NCBI GenBank assembly: GCA_014529385.2
Contig: CM043945.1
Location: 155,562,741 to 155,626,740 of the forward strand
Direction of reading: 5' to 3'
Source of the DNA: Adiantum capillus-veneris
Lineage: Eukaryota > Streptophyta > Polypodiopsida > Polypodiales > Pteridaceae
DNA: 64,000 nt
Shown here: positions 1 through 12,410 of the stretch, in pieces
How the letters are laid out: each line of letters starts with the position of its first letter
Numbering within the stretch: the stretch's first letter is position 1
Notes under the pieces: generated by a model
Told to the model about the DNA's origin: nothing
The model's input: the letters and a program-made list of their open reading frames with translations, nothing else
Database searches by the model: none
Translations under genes and position numbers: made by a program

Positions 1-581
1 AACCTTGGCACCCCTTTCGGTATCATCAACACGCGACACAGAGTGGCGGAATTCCACCCTAGAGAGTATTGGCCCCAAACCTTGGCACCCCTTTCGGTAT
101 CATCAACACAGTACAAGCCGATACTCGAGACTCTGCACCTTCTCCAGGAAGCATGCCAAAGAATGAGCCCTTAGCACATATTTAAAGGCCCTAGGCCCCA
201 AAAGCAGCTTACATGAAAAGCCTTCAAACTCAAAAGCTTCGGTCCAAAAGCAATGCCAAAAACCTGTCAACGTAAATCACGGAAATTCGCACAGCAGTCA
301 GCGCAAAACGCGGAAATCCATACAGCCTACCATGTCATCATGCCAGCACAATTTTCGAAAATCTGCCACGTCATCAATTTGCGCAAGTCTTTTGTGTGTG
401 TGAGAGAGTCCAGCTTTATTTGAATTCTTTATGTCACCTGAGGCCCCATCAGACGGGGTCCCCATAAGTTGGTAGGACTTCTTCTTCTATTACTTGTTCT
501 TCTTAGGGTTTAGGCCCCTCGGCCGACATCTACAAGTTGGCTCCCTTCTTCAGGGCTTTGACACGTTAGCAGTTTGTGACA
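1..581 (-). mobile_element. LTR of family C, copy 1 (truncated by window edge)
   Basis: This segment matches 10011-10656 (same strand) and 13510-14027 (opposite strand). The minus-strand start is TGTCACAAACTGC, ending at position 581 on the plus strand. The flank to the right is not purine-rich, so this is not a 3' LTR with a normal polypurine tract; it may be a solo LTR or a fragment. A 32-bp stretch beginning AACCTTGGCACCCC occurs twice (1-32 and 79-110), so the copy carries an internal duplication. It has only a short (TG)n run near 395-404, where copy 2 has a long one. No protein is encoded. Confidence 0.75.
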
Positions 582-1375
<794 letters not shown>

Positions 1376-1587
1376 CTGGCTACGAGCACACCATGGCCAC
1401 ATGAATGACACTGTGAACCTGCGAATTTCCAGAAGCGGCCTCTCTGTCAGGTCCTCACCTACACGCACCATGGGACCCAAACCAATACAGCAAACAACCC
1501 CCCCGAAACCGGACATCATGGAAGGGAATACGCTACCATGCTCATTACGAGACATGGGGACTCATCTCCTCGATGCACACCACCATC

Positions 1588-2274
1588 ATGAAGCAAAGTG
1601 ATGAAATCAAAGACCTAGCTCTAAAAAACCAAGAATTGGAACACAAGCTCCAAATGCAAGACCTATGAGTCCGTCACCAAGAGGAGAAGATGCAGGAGCT
1701 CCAGGGTGCTCTTGGTAAGCACACAACTACAATGCAAGACACGCTAGCCACACATAATGAAAAGATTGCGCAAATGAATGTATCTGAAAATGTGGGCTCT
1801 TGGAAAGATGCACTGACAAACACACCAATGCCTCAGACTTCCTCAATGAACAGAGACATGTATGCTAATGAGGAAGACCAAGAATACACCGAACAAGAGA
1901 GAAGAAAAATGAACATCGTGATACGGGGTATCCCCGAATCCGACAACGAGAAGGTCATTACCTTGAACACAGACATCACGGAAATGATCTCCACTAACTT
2001 CGGAATGCACGATGTGGTGGTATATGGTGCACATCGAGTAGGCAAGAAGAAACCAGAAGCAAATCGGGCAATCGTATGCACACTTCTGGATGCCTGCAAG
2101 AGGGCTACTATCCTCGAAAACGCCCGCATCTACTTAAAGGATAGCGCACTATACATCAATGAAGATAGAACGCCGAACCAACAAAAGACCAGACGTGAAG
2201 CATACGAAGCTCGCATGAACAAAAAAACAGCCCAAGCGGACACGAAAGGGGAAGCAAAAGAGGAAACAAAATGA
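1588..2274 (+). pseudogene. LINE ORF1, L1-type RNA-binding protein, one in-frame stop
   Basis: ORF1 proteins of this type coat the LINE RNA as a chaperone. I chose the ATG at 1588 because the frame continues as a heptad-rich, charged coiled coil (LALKNQELEHKLQ) and stays in phase with the 194-codon open stretch from 1690. The only break is TGA at 1666-1668, probably CGA to TGA. The core has the L1 ORF1 RRM signature: RRKMNIVIRGIPE, then a hydrophobic stretch with AHRVGKK, then the C-terminal domain with NEDRTPNQQKTR. The stop codon overlaps an ATG (ATGA at 2271), which would suit coupled translation of ORF2, although the endonuclease itself lies in another frame. The true start may be further upstream, because the frame is open towards the CT tract. 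Confidence 0.8.
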
Positions 2275-5200
2275 CAATGCGAGACCCATGGGTTCACGGA
2301 ATTACACGTAACGAGTTGGAATTGCAGAGGCTTCCTGTGGCATAAAGGAGAAGGATTAACAGAAGTCCTACCACAAGCCGACATTCTCTTTTTATTGGAA
2401 ACATGGGAACACGATGCATGTAGAATACCACACATTGAAGGATATGTCACACACTCCCTACGGATGCCATGTACAAAAATGAGGGGACAAGGAGGAGTCG
2501 CAGTGATATACCGAGAGGAAACTCAGAAAAATGATCACAATTTGCAACACAGATGCCCATAACCGGTACATATGGATCAAGTTTGACACAAAACCTAAAC
2601 CTATGTTCATTGCCGGGTGCTACATCCCCCATAGAGAGTCACCATTCTATGGTGCCTTCAATGTAGAGAAGAATCACCCTTTCGAGGATCTGTATGCCGA
2701 TATCCATGCCTATGCACAAGAAGGGATGATTATGCTTATTGGGGACATGAATGCTTGCATAGCACATGCGCAAATGCAAATGGTGGATCTCATGACACCT
2801 CCAATGCTTGAACATAATGAGATACTAGATCCCACATGGGAGAGATGTTCGAAAGATCTCATTACAAACCCGCAAGGTATTGCATTGCTCAGTATGATGA
2901 CATCCTTACAACTAATCGCCGTCAATGGAACAAGTTAGTTTGAAAAATCGGGAGAATGCACATGCTACACGGCCAACAAAGGCATGAGTGTTATTGATTA
3001 TGTATTGATTGCATATGAGGCATCCCATATTGTAAGTAATTTTACAATTGGGAAGAGGTCACCCAATTCGGACCACACCCCAATCCATGTAAGGCTACAA
3101 GTTCCCACTCAAAAAGCACAAAAACAACCCCATGCCCGATCATGGACATACAAAATGCAAGTGGACAAGAAAAGAATGTATGCAGAACATCTAGACAATG
3201 CACTTGCTCATGTACCCATACCATCACACATCACACAAACATGGCCAATTTTCAAACAAGCTCTCTGTGACGCCGTGGAACAAACAATGGGAAAAACACA
3301 TCGGCGAGGAAATCATGTTAAAGGGCTACCGCATAACCCATGGTTTGATGAAGAGTGCAAGTATGTCAAAAAACAATTGCGGGCACTGTCAACGACAAAC
3401 ACGGAATGGGAAACTCTATCAAAAGACTACACAAATCTCAAGAGGCGGAAAAGAAGAAACTATGAGCTACGCACGGAGACACAAGCCATAGCCAACTTCA
3501 AGAAAAATCCCAAAAAAGAATGGCTGAAAATAAAAGGACGGAGACATGACATTATGGGGGACATAAGCTCAGATGACATGTACATGTATGTGGAACAACT
3601 ATATGTGCATAATAATGCGGAAGAAATGCCACACATGCAAACCGATCTCCATGCCCAAGACCACTTTGATCCCGAAACGGTTAAAAAAGGCATACAGAAA
3701 CTTGCAAATGGGAAAGCTCCGGACATACTACACTTGAACTCAGAAATGCTTAAATGGTCAGGTATGAGAGCCAGAGAGTGGATACATAGAATGATAAACC
3801 AACCCATTGTTCAAGGGCTACCCGAGGACTGGCAAAAGAACTGGATCAAAGCACTTTACAAAAAAGGGGATGTAAATCAGCCTACCAACTACCGTACCAT
3901 TATGGTTGGATCTTGCATGGCAAAGCTTTTGGGAAGCATCTTAGAACAAAGCATAAGCACATGGGCAGAGACAAAATGGAAAACGAGCAAAAGAACAAGC
4001 AGGTTTTCGACCAAAACATAGCACCATTGATCACCTTGTTTCACTCAGGGTATTAATGAAAGAGAGTCGGCTAAAGGGAAAAACATTATACTGTTGCTTT
4101 GTAGATTTCACCAAAGCCTTTGACACGGTCCCGAGAATGGGTATATGGAAAAGGATGGAATGCATAAAAGTACCGATGCATCTCAGGAGTGCGGTAGCAC
4201 GTCTCTATGACAGAGTCATATGTCAACTAAAAACGCACGAAGGGCTGTCCAAAGCTTTCTCGAGCAACATGGGGGTCAAACAAGGATGCCCTCTCTCCCC
4301 TACTCTTTTTGGATTGTGCATTGACCAAATAGAAAGCTTCCTCCCTCAACTAGAAGGGGATGAACCAGCCATCGGAATGTTTACACTTCTCATGCTCATC
4401 TATGCAGACGATGTGGCTCTTTTCGCCCATGTAATGCTCTTTTCGCCCATGACATTACAGCTCTACAGAAATTGGTCGATGCGTTACATGCTTTTTGTGA
4501 AAATGTGGGTCTATCAATCAATGTAGACAAAACAAAGTTCATGATTGTAAAGACTCGTAAGATGGATATCCACGCCCCCCTCATGTATCAAGGGAAACAA
4601 ATTGAGAAAGTCGACAGTTTCAAGTACTTGGGGATTGACATCCCGTGCAACTATGCTTGGGGACAATGCGCACATAATAGAATTGACATCGGCCATGCCA
4701 AGTACTATCAATTTGAAAACATGTGCACACAAAGGAGCATAAAAAGATGGGAGATAAAAGCGACCATTTTTGAGACATGCATAGTGCAAGCCATCCTCTA
4801 CGGAGTGGAAATATGGGGAGCAAGCATTTCAGCCCACACATGGAATGAAATTGAAAAATTTTCTATGTCGACACATGGGGGTCAAAAAGACGACACCATA
4901 CTCCGTGCTACTCTTGGAGACGGGCAAGAGACCACTAGAAATGAAAGCATTGCAAAAAATGTACACGTATATCATGAAGGTCAAAGCGATGCCTACTACT
5001 CGAATCCCCCGCATTGCATGGGAAACGGGATGTGCGCCGCAAAAGACAAAAAAAAAGCAAATTTTTGTCATCAAGCCTCATACAAGACATTAAGAAATGG
5101 TTCGCTAAATGGAATGTAGAGGCATATGTGGACATGCTTATTGAGGAGGGCAAGGAGGGAGAACACATGCTGAATTTTGAAATTGCATTACTAAATAGCC

Positions 5201-5747
5201 TCCACACCAAGTGGAAGACAACGCAACACCGCTCAAAATTTGAATACTATTGCAAGCATGTCAACACAAAGTATTGGGAAGGCTATAGCACAAACCCAAT
5301 GGAAGAGGCCCACATACGAACACCCATGCCCCACATGGCACGAAGAGCCATCTCTTTGATGCGACAAGGTCACATATGCTCAAAATAGAAACAGAGGGCT
5401 GGCTGAAAATTGATGCTTCTAAACGGATATGCACATCATGTACAATGCAAGCTCCCGAAGATGAAGCACACGTGACATTGGAATGCCCAGAATACGCTCA
5501 CATCCGGGCTAACTTTCAACCACTTCTAAGCCGTTGCTCTACCTTTGCGGACCTATTATCCAAGACAGGCCCCTCCCCTACAGCTCTCGGCACATACCTC
5601 ACCCGCATACTTGAGCATCAAAAGACACTCATAGGAACACAAAAAGAGAATAACACACACACACACCACACCATACACCCCCGTGAGGGGAGACTATGTA
5701 TCACTTTGAGGTCCCATGGGTCATTTTTGGCCCCCCGCGGACGTTAA
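2275..5747 (+). pseudogene. LINE ORF2: endonuclease, reverse transcriptase, zinc knuckle (frameshifted)
   Basis: ORF2 nicks the target and copies the RNA there. The endonuclease motifs appear in order: SWNCRGF (about 2312), LLETW, GGVAVIY, GDMNA (about 2743), SVIDYVLI (about 2987) and SDHTPI (about 3068). The RT motifs follow: NYRTIMV, FVDFTKAFDTV (4098-4130), GCPLSPTLFGL (about 4285), YADDVALF (4401) and FKYLGI (about 4620). A C-terminal CTSC...H...C motif lies near 5430-5490. The reading frame breaks near 2530, 2936, 4020, 4440, 5040 and 5380. The break after YADD comes from a 20-bp tandem duplication (4416-4435 and 4436-4455). All catalytic motifs are present, so decay looks fairly recent. 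Confidence 0.88.
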
Positions 5748-5755
5748 TACCAAAT

Positions 5756-5758
<3 letters not shown>

Positions 5759-5813
<55 letters not shown>

Positions 5814-5818
5814 TCTCC
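5759..5818. repeat. (CT)n microsatellite forming the right flank of the LINE
   Basis: CT dinucleotides with one interruption near the right end. They begin directly at the LINE 3' terminus. Confidence 0.95.
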
Positions 5819-5846
5819 GAGAGACAATCAGTTTTCTCTTTTTGTT

Positions 5847-5936
5847 AAGGAGTTAGCTTCTCCTTTCGGCTGTTTTGATCAAGAAGTTGGCTTCTCCTTT
5901 CGGCTCTTTTGATCAAGGAGTTGGCTTCTCCTTTCG
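5847..5936. repeat. 34-bp tandem repeat, about 2.6 units
   Basis: Units begin at 5847, 5881 and 5915. Each contains a short inverted repeat, AAGGAG...CTCCTT, around TTGGCTT, so each unit can fold. Function unknown. Confidence 0.85.
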
Positions 5937-6420
5937 TCCAAATCAGAACTCTTGATATTCCGACGTAGTAAAATTAGCCATCACACCCAGACCACATTGA
6001 TCTTCCACGAGTGTCTTGATGCACTAAAATTACATACCCAAGCAATCTCATCCAATTAGGAATATTCAGTGGTTGGCACATCACAATGCAACACAAATGC
6101 TTACATATGCATGTTACAAGACACAACAAACAGCGCCGCTAAGCACTCCCCCGAGACAAACGGTCTACGGTATGAAGCTACTCAATGACTACCTCGTCAC
6201 TCCCCCCGCAAATAACCTAAAAAGGTCCGGGCCATGAGCTCATAGGACTGTACAACCAAACGCTCCCTAGACCGCAATCATACAACCAAACGCTCCCCAG
6301 GCATCGGCCTGCGTCATTCGGAGGTTTTCTAGCATACAATGGAACGCTCCCCAGGCATCGGCTTGCATCGTTTTCAAACAATACCAAAACAGTATTTCTC
6401 ACTTCTCCACCCAGGAGTAA
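5937..6420. other. Non-coding interval, short local duplications
   Basis: No gene or element terminus is recognised. The phrase ACCAAACGCTCCC recurs near 6255 and 6284, and AACGCTCCCCAGGCATCGGC recurs near 6285 and 6343, so this is a small tandem or segmental duplication. It ends at the 5' LTR of element B. Confidence 0.5.
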
Positions 6421-6698
6421 TGTCAGGTGCACACTTCACTTGCGCCACGTGGACACGCTTCTGCCATACTCTAGCGTCAGTCTTAGCTTAGGACTGAGCC
6501 TAGCACCTTCGTGAGCTTCTGGCAAGACGTGCATGTCCGGGCCAGTCACACTTGCATACCCTCTCTTGCACAAGAACCGTCATTTCATCATGCAGGCATT
6601 TTACCACGTGAACCACCTCTTATAGGTCATTTTATTTAAAAGTGACTTTGGAATTCTTTTTGTAAGTTTGTTGGTAGGTAGGGCAAATTGCTAAAGAT

Positions 6699-6707
6699 CT
6701 ATAAAAG
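6699..6707 (+). promoter_or_regulatory. TATA box of LTR B
   Basis: CTATAAAAG lies about 280 bp into the LTR. Related LTRs A and C have TATA-like sequences at comparable places. The downstream AGCGTTTT repeats would be transcribed. Confidence 0.6.
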
Positions 6708-7105
6708 AAACCCATTGGGCACTCAGTAGAAGCAGAAGAAGCGGGGACACAAGGAGGCAGGCAGCACCTCAGCAGGAGCACTAGCGTTTTCTCAAGAAGA
6801 AGAAGACCCAAATCAGCCTGGCGTTTCCAATTTTCAGCAGACAGCCCAGCATTTTTAGTTTTCAGCCTTAGCCTCACGAGAACCCGCCCCCACCAGGTTG
6901 CAGATCCTCGCCAGATTCCCCATCTAGTACCAGATCAGCCTAGCGTTTTCAGAATTCAGCAGATCAACCAACGTTTTCAGATTGCAGCTAGATCAGCCAG
7001 TGTTTTTGCATTTCAGTCCTAGCCTAGCAAAGCGTTGCAGATCCAGGCCGCAGTATCGTCGCAGTAGCTGATCCCAAGGAGTGCATCTAGCCTTTTCAGT
7101 TTTCA

Positions 7106-7570
7106 GCCTTGACACCTTCGTCCTCGACAACATTGTCGTCGTCGACATCGTCATCGCAGATCCCTATCTTGACGACGACACCTTCGTCATCATCATCACA
7201 GATCCCTATCTTGACGACAACAACTTCGTCATCATCATCGCAATCCTGGACTTGACGACGACACCATCGTCGTCATCGTCACAGTCACCATCGTCGTCAT
7301 CGTCGTCGTCGACATAGACTAGCAGCACCTATCGTCAACATCACCGTCTTCGACATAAAACCGTGGTCGACTTCACCGTCTTCGACACAGTACCGTCTTC
7401 GACACAGTACCGTCGCCGACAAAGACCCTTAGTACCTCGTCATCGACTTCATCGTCTTCAACATAGACCTTGTCGTCGACCTCCCCATCTTCGACATATT
7501 ACCTGCAGTACCCGTCGTCAACATCATCGTCTTCGACATAGTCCCCTTCAGTACCTCAGTACCCAGCATT
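7106..7570 (+). repeat. GAC/GTC-rich minisatellite inside LTR B
   Basis: Blocks such as CAGATCCCTATCTTGACGAC recur near 7158 and 7200. Farther on, ACCGTCTTCGACACAGT recurs near 7370-7410. The solo LTR copy has a much shorter version (about 11775-11965), so the array length varies between insertions. Confidence 0.8.
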
Positions 7571-8074
7571 TGTAACATCAGAACCCATTAGCATCAGGAT
7601 CTCAACATTTAGTCATTGTAGTAGCATTGTGCAAGAATAAAGAAAGTACTTGCTTTGGCAACAGAGCAAGGGGGCCCTTGAGAGTTGGGACCCGACATCC
7701 CTGGGTCGTCTCTTTTCTCTCTCTCGTTTCTCTCTTTCTTTCAGTTCAGTTCAGTTCTTTCAAGTGAAGTAAAGTGTCCCTTGTGTTTGTGTGCGGAGTA
7801 CTAGATCCGAGCAAATCCTTTTTCTCTTCCGCTGCACCTGACATTGGTATCAAAGCTCTATGCATGCTTCGGCTTCGCAAACTCAAGGGAAGAACCATCA
7901 AGAACCTAAAGAAGAGCCCCAAGTACCAAGAACTTCAAGAACTCAAGAACCCAAGAAGAATCAAGAACCTCAAGAACCCAAGTTGAACCAAAGAACCCAA
8001 GAAACCTCGCTCAATTTTTTTTCCTGAAGAATCTTTGAGTCCTGACCATGGACTTAAATCTTTGAGTCCTGACC

Positions 8075-8248
8075 ATGGACTTACCAGATCCCATCTTCAT
8101 TGCCATATCTTTGAAGGAAGATCGACATCGGATACACGAGAACCCAGATCTTGAGTACCAAGATCTCCTAGCCTTGTATGCGGATATGGAAGGAGTTGGA
8201 GACAAGATCCCTAACCTCTTTTGCATTCGCATTCGCATTCGCATGTAG
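8075..8248 (+). CDS. 57-codon ORF in element B leader (possible gag remnant)
   Basis: An ATG-to-TAG frame of 57 codons starts MDLPDPIFIAISLKED and ends in IRIRIRM, encoded by a short GCATTC repeat. A 27-bp tandem duplication just upstream carries a second copy of CCATGGACTTA. The ORF sits where the Gag start would be in a full element, so it may be the residue of a gag N-terminus. It resembles no family I can name, and it could be chance. Confidence 0.3.
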   Translation: MDLPDPIFIAISLKEDRHRIHENPDLEYQDLLALYADMEGVGDKIPNLFCIRIRIRM

Positions 8249-8621
8249 CATATTCCCTTGTCATTTAACCTTTTGGAAAGGACTCAAGAACCACACCTCA
8301 ATCCATCAACACCGGTAATGTTTTCACCATAGTCAGTGTTCGGGAAATAGCTCTTGCTACAGCAAGCAGAGTCAGCACTATCTGGTATAGAGCCCAGGCT
8401 ATTATTCGGCAATCGTAGTAAGGCTGGACAGTGACCCTTACACGGTGTTTGCATCGCCAGCAGTACCCACAACACCCACGACATCCGCAGTACCATCAAT
8501 CCCTTGTTTTAGAGGAATCTGCATCGGTTTGTGCAGCCACAACATCAGGAGCATTCATCAATCAGCATCAAGAGTACAGATAGAAGTTCGGCAGTTGTGC
8601 CTCACTTTTAACAAGGGGGGA

Positions 8622-9186
8622 TGTCACATGTGCACTTCACTTGCGCCACGTGGACACGCTTCTATCATAGTCTAGAGTCAGTCTTAGCTTAGGACTAAGC
8701 CTGGCACAAGACTCTAGCAGGACGTGCATGCCAGTCACACTTGCATACCCTCTCTTGCACAAGAACAGTCATTTCATCATGCAGGCATTTTACCGCGTGA
8801 ACCACCTCTAATAGGTCATTTTATTTAAAAGTGACTTTTGGAATTCTTTTTGTAAGTTTGTTGGAAAAGTAGGTAGGGAAAATTGCTAAAGATCTATAAC
8901 AGAAACCCATTGGGCACTCAATAGAAGCAGAAGAAGCAGGGACACAAGGAGGCAGGCACCCAGCAAGCAGGCAGCACCTCAACAGGAGCCCTAGCGTTTT
9001 CTCAAGAAGAAGAAGACCTAGATCAGCCTGGCGTTTTCAGTTTTCAGCAGACAACCCAACGTTTTTAGTTTTCAACCTTAGCGACAACCCGCTCCCACCA
9101 GGTTGCAGATCCTCGCCAGATTCCCCATCTAGTACCAGATCAGCCTAGCGTTTTCAAAATTCAACAGATCAACCAGCATTTTCAGA
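8622..9186 (+). repeat. 3' LTR of element B (first 565 bp only)
   Basis: It begins TGTCACATGTGCAC right after the polypurine tract and follows the 5' LTR, including the TATA region, until homology stops after about 9186. The missing part would have held the minisatellite, CT-rich block and right terminus. Confidence 0.85.
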
Positions 9187-10010
9187 GTTAAATCACCAAT
9201 CAATGAAACCAGTATTAAAACCAGAGTCAAACATTACAAATCGGCACCAAAACAGGTTCAAAACAGATACCATCCATTTCAAACAAATTCCAACAGGATC
9301 ACCAAACAAGTTCTCAAACAAAATTCAAACTTAAAAAGCAATCTCGACATCAGTCGAGCTCGAAAAGTAGACTCACTTTCCATCCTGAAACCTGCACCAA
9401 AAATTAGGGTTAGGTTCATTCCATAAGGTCGTAGCCGAGCACAGCATGGTCCATCAGCTCTTGGACAAAGAGTGTTCCTCTAGCGGCGATGGTAGTCCGA
9501 AAACATAGCAGTCACACTGGACCTCCAAGGTCATCTACTGAGAGATGTCGAGAAATTTCAAGTTATAATCTGCTAGGGTTTCATGGCAAGCATTTCAGGA
9601 TACTCCACTTTGCCAGAAGTTGCAATCCGAAGGAAGATGTCAGAAACCATATAACTTCGGGCAAAAAAAATTTCTTGAAAGCTTGCCAAGTCCTTGGAGT
9701 GTGCGGCTTGGTAGCTATAGAGTCAACATCTGCATGACACTGCCTCTGAGAAAAACAACAGCTCGAAACAAATCTTGGATCCTTCGCTAGCAAAGTGATC
9801 TTTATGGCTTATGCCCTGTAAGACATGAGTGGTGAAGACGGGAGCGCGCCCGATGCGTGATGAAGTAAGGGTGAGAGTGGCTAATAAGTACGGGGTCGGA
9901 GCACGAAGCTTCTTCAAATAAAATTCCAGTAGTCTCTGGTTTGCTTTGTCTGCTCTTTTGTAGGACCGGTATGCTTTTAGAAAAGCACACGCTTGATGCT
10001 CTGATACCAC
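9187..10010 (-). other. Leader/internal fragment of element C, no intact gene
   Basis: Read on the minus strand, this is what follows LTR C. A primer-binding site TGGTATCAGAGC lies at about 10009-9998, one base from the LTR end. The remainder holds only short, unrecognised ORFs. The fragment ends at the truncated LTR B, so element C lost its body and 3' LTR. Confidence 0.6.
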
Positions 10011-10441
10011 TGTCACAAGCCGGGCACCACGTGTCAATAGAAAAGAAAAGATTGAACAGACTTTTAGCACTTCAATAACAACTAAACTGAAAGAGAGAGA
10101 CGACACGCAACACGGAGTGGCGGAATTTCCACCCCAAAGAGTATTGGCCCCAAACTTGGCGCCCCTTTCGGTATTTCTTTATACTGCATCAAAACAGTAC
10201 AAGCCGAAACTCCACGCTCTCCACCTTCTCCAGGAAGCATGCCAGAGAATGAGCCCATAGCCTCATATTTAAAGGCCCTAGGCCCCAAAAGCAGTTTACA
10301 TGAAAAGCCTTCAAAACTCAAAAGCTTCTGGTCCAAAAGCAATGCCAAAAGGTTGCCAGCGCGTTTTGCGAAATTCCGTACAACTGACACGTCAGCAGTC
10401 AGCGCAAAACGCGGGGGCGTCCGTACAACGGCCACGTCATC

Positions 10442-10480
<39 letters not shown>

Positions 10481-10656
10481 GTGGGTCTTGGTTTATTTTA
10501 ATCCTTTGTCACTTGGGGCCCCATCAGACGGGGTCCCCATAAGTTGGTAGGACTTCTTCTTCTGTTACTTGTTATTCTTAGGGTTTAGGCTCCTCCGCCG
10601 GCATCTGTAAGCTGGCTCGATTCTTCAGGGCTGTGACACGTCAGCAGTTTGTGACA
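10011..10656 (-). mobile_element. 5' LTR of element C (copy 2)
   Basis: On the minus strand the LTR starts TGTCACAAACTGCTGACG at 10656 and ends GGCTTGTGACA at 10011, one base before the primer-binding site. A GTCGTCTCTCTC block lies near its 3' end (about 10087-10100). It carries a (GT)n tract that is short in copy 1 and absent in copy 3. Confidence 0.85.
10446..10478. repeat. (GT)n microsatellite inside LTR C
   Basis: About 16 GT units. Copy 1 (near 395) has about 4 to 5, so the tract expanded within this copy. Confidence 0.9.
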
Positions 10657-10675
10657 AGCAGCATACTTACACGAA

Positions 10676-10970
10676 ACGAGAACGGGGAACGGGAACAGGG
10701 GGCTCCGGGACGTTTCCGGAACGGGGGGCCCTCGGGGTGGCGGAACAGGAACGGAGGCCGAAACGGTAGCCTTGAGGGAAAGGGAGAGGGAGAGGGAGAG
10801 AGAGCCTTGAGGGAGAGGAAGAGGTAGAGAGCTTGAGAGAGAGGGTTTAAAGCTCTTCTTTATATAGGAGAGGATGGAAATAACACCCCCCAAAAGTTCA
10901 AAAGACCTATCCCAAACTGTCATTTTTTTGAACTTTGGCGTTCCGGATTCTGTCGTTCCGCATTCCCCTA
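10676..10970. mobile_element. Possible small DNA transposon with GGAACGGGAAC-type ends
   Basis: The left end is built from GAACGGGGAACGGGAAC phrases. The right end has the inverse kind (GTTCCGGATTC, GTTCCGCATTCCCC). A purine-rich middle contains TTTATATAGG. Layout and size suggest a non-autonomous inverted-repeat element related to the insert at 12411-13178. No target duplication was proved. Confidence 0.4.
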
Positions 10971-11194
10971 CTAGACCTATTTTGTTGGCTTGGCGGCAAA
11001 TACAAAATTTTCACTTTTGAATGATGGTTTTCCTCACTACTCTTCTCTCAAGCCATTTCATTAAGCTCTCTTCACCCTGGCAAGATTTCCAAGCTCTCTC
11101 TACCTTCGCAAGAGGACCGCCATTTCCGGTCTAGCTAAAAGGACTCGATGAGATCTTCAACTACATCCTATAAGCGCGAGGGGCAAGAGCGGAC

Positions 11195-11500
11195 CTAGCA
11201 GGTACTACATTCCACATTATGCTACATGACGACGACATTGTACTGATTTCAGAGTCACCAGAGGGCCTACAAAGCCATCTGAGAGCTTTGGATGAGTTTT
11301 GCACAGACAGGCGACTCACAGTGAATCTTGGGAAAACCAAGATCATGATCTTCTACACCTCCACAGCAGTTCGACGAGCAACCACATTTACAGTAAGCAG
11401 GAGGAGCAGTAGAGGTGGTCACCTCCTACATCTACCTGGGAGTCACATTCACCAGCAGACAGGGGCCCTTCTCATGGCACAGGCCACCACTGATAGACTC
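11195..11500 (+). pseudogene. LINE-X reverse transcriptase fragment, part 1
   Basis: The frame contains DDDIVLISESPEGLQSHL followed by LTVNLGKTKIMIF. These are the catalytic YADD-type motif and the next RT motif of a non-LTR retrotransposon (first Tyr/Ala changed). The family differs from the LINE at 1373. Coding sequence stops exactly at the GACTC target duplication of the solo LTR B and resumes in the same frame at 13394. The 5' part of the LINE is absent. Confidence 0.75.
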
Positions 11501-11611
11501 TGTCAGGTGTAGCGGAAAACAATAAGGATTTGCTCGGTACTCCGCACACAAACACAAGGGACACTTTACTTCACTTGAAACAACTGAATTAAACTGAATA
11601 AAAGAGACACA

Positions 11612-11634
11612 AGAGAGAGAGAGAGAGAGAGAGA
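11612..11634. repeat. (GA)n run in solo LTR B
   Basis: A short GA run, CT in LTR sense, at the position of the CT-rich block of LTR B. Confidence 0.85.
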
Positions 11635-12410
11635 AAAGAGACGACACAGGGATGTCGGGTCCCAACCCTCAAGGGCCCCCTTGCTCTGTTGCCAAAGCAA
11701 GTACTTTCTTTATTCTTTGCACAAATGCTACTACAATGATGCTGATGCTAATGGGTACAGACGCTACGGATATTGGAGACCATGACGATGACGACGAAAG
11801 TGTCGTCGTGAAGTCTGGGATCTGCAACGATGGCGACAAAGGTGTCATCGTCGTCAAGATAGGGATTTGCGATGACTATGACGATGACGATGACGATGGT
11901 GTCGTCGTCAAGATAGGGAACTGCGATGACGACGACAATGGCATCGACCACGACAACGTCAAGGTTGAAAACTGAAAACGCTAGATGCTCTGCTGGTGAT
12001 CTGCTATTGTGGCACTATTGCGGCCTGAATCTGCAGTTGCTTCACCGGACTACGGCTGAAATGCAAAAGCGTTGGCTGATCTAGCTGAAATCTGAAAACG
12101 CCAGGCTAATCTTTGTCTTGACGGGGAAATTGGCGAGATCTGCAACCAGGTGGGAGCAGGTTCTCGCGAGGCTAAGGGCTGAAAACTGAAAACGCTGATG
12201 AAGGAAACCAAAAACGCTAGGGGATGCTGGGGGTACTACAAAGAGACCAACTGTCGGGTGCAACACTTGGTGCACCAACTTCTGCTGCCTTTTTTGCTTT
12301 TACTGATGTGCCCAATGGGTTTCTTTAATAGTTTCCTTAGCAATTTTCCCTACCTACTTTTCCAACAAAAGTCACTATAAGTTATTAATAAATAAGTGAA
12401 AAATGCATAG

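Larger units (their letters stand above)
6421..7843 (+). repeat. 5' LTR of element B
   Basis: The LTR starts TGTCAGGTGC and ends GCACCTGACA, immediately before the primer-binding site. It contains a TATA box at 6699, a run of AGCGTTTT-type motifs between about 6780 and 6970, a GAC/GTC-rich minisatellite, and a CT-rich block near 7710-7740 ahead of the 3' end. Confidence 0.9.
6421..9186 (+). mobile_element. Non-autonomous LTR retrotransposon B (TRIM/LARD-like), 3' LTR truncated
   Basis: The 5' LTR is followed by a tRNA-iMet-type primer-binding site (TTGGTATCAAAGC at 7844). Only about 780 bp of internal sequence separates this from the polypurine tract (AACAAGGGGGGA, 8610-8621) and the second LTR. 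There is no room for gag-pol. The LTR has perfect 10-bp inverted ends, TGTCAGGTGC and GCACCTGACA. The 3' LTR is lost after 9186, where element C leader sequence begins. A solo LTR of the same family lies at 11501-13388. Confidence 0.85.

Noticed and set aside
7081-7575. Asp/Val- and Ser-rich ORFs as repeat proteins
   Set aside because: They lie inside LTR B in a length-variable minisatellite and are not conserved in the solo LTR.
7844-8621. Coding body in element B
   Set aside because: Only about 780 bp, with no zinc knuckle, protease or RT motif; the single short ORF is weak.
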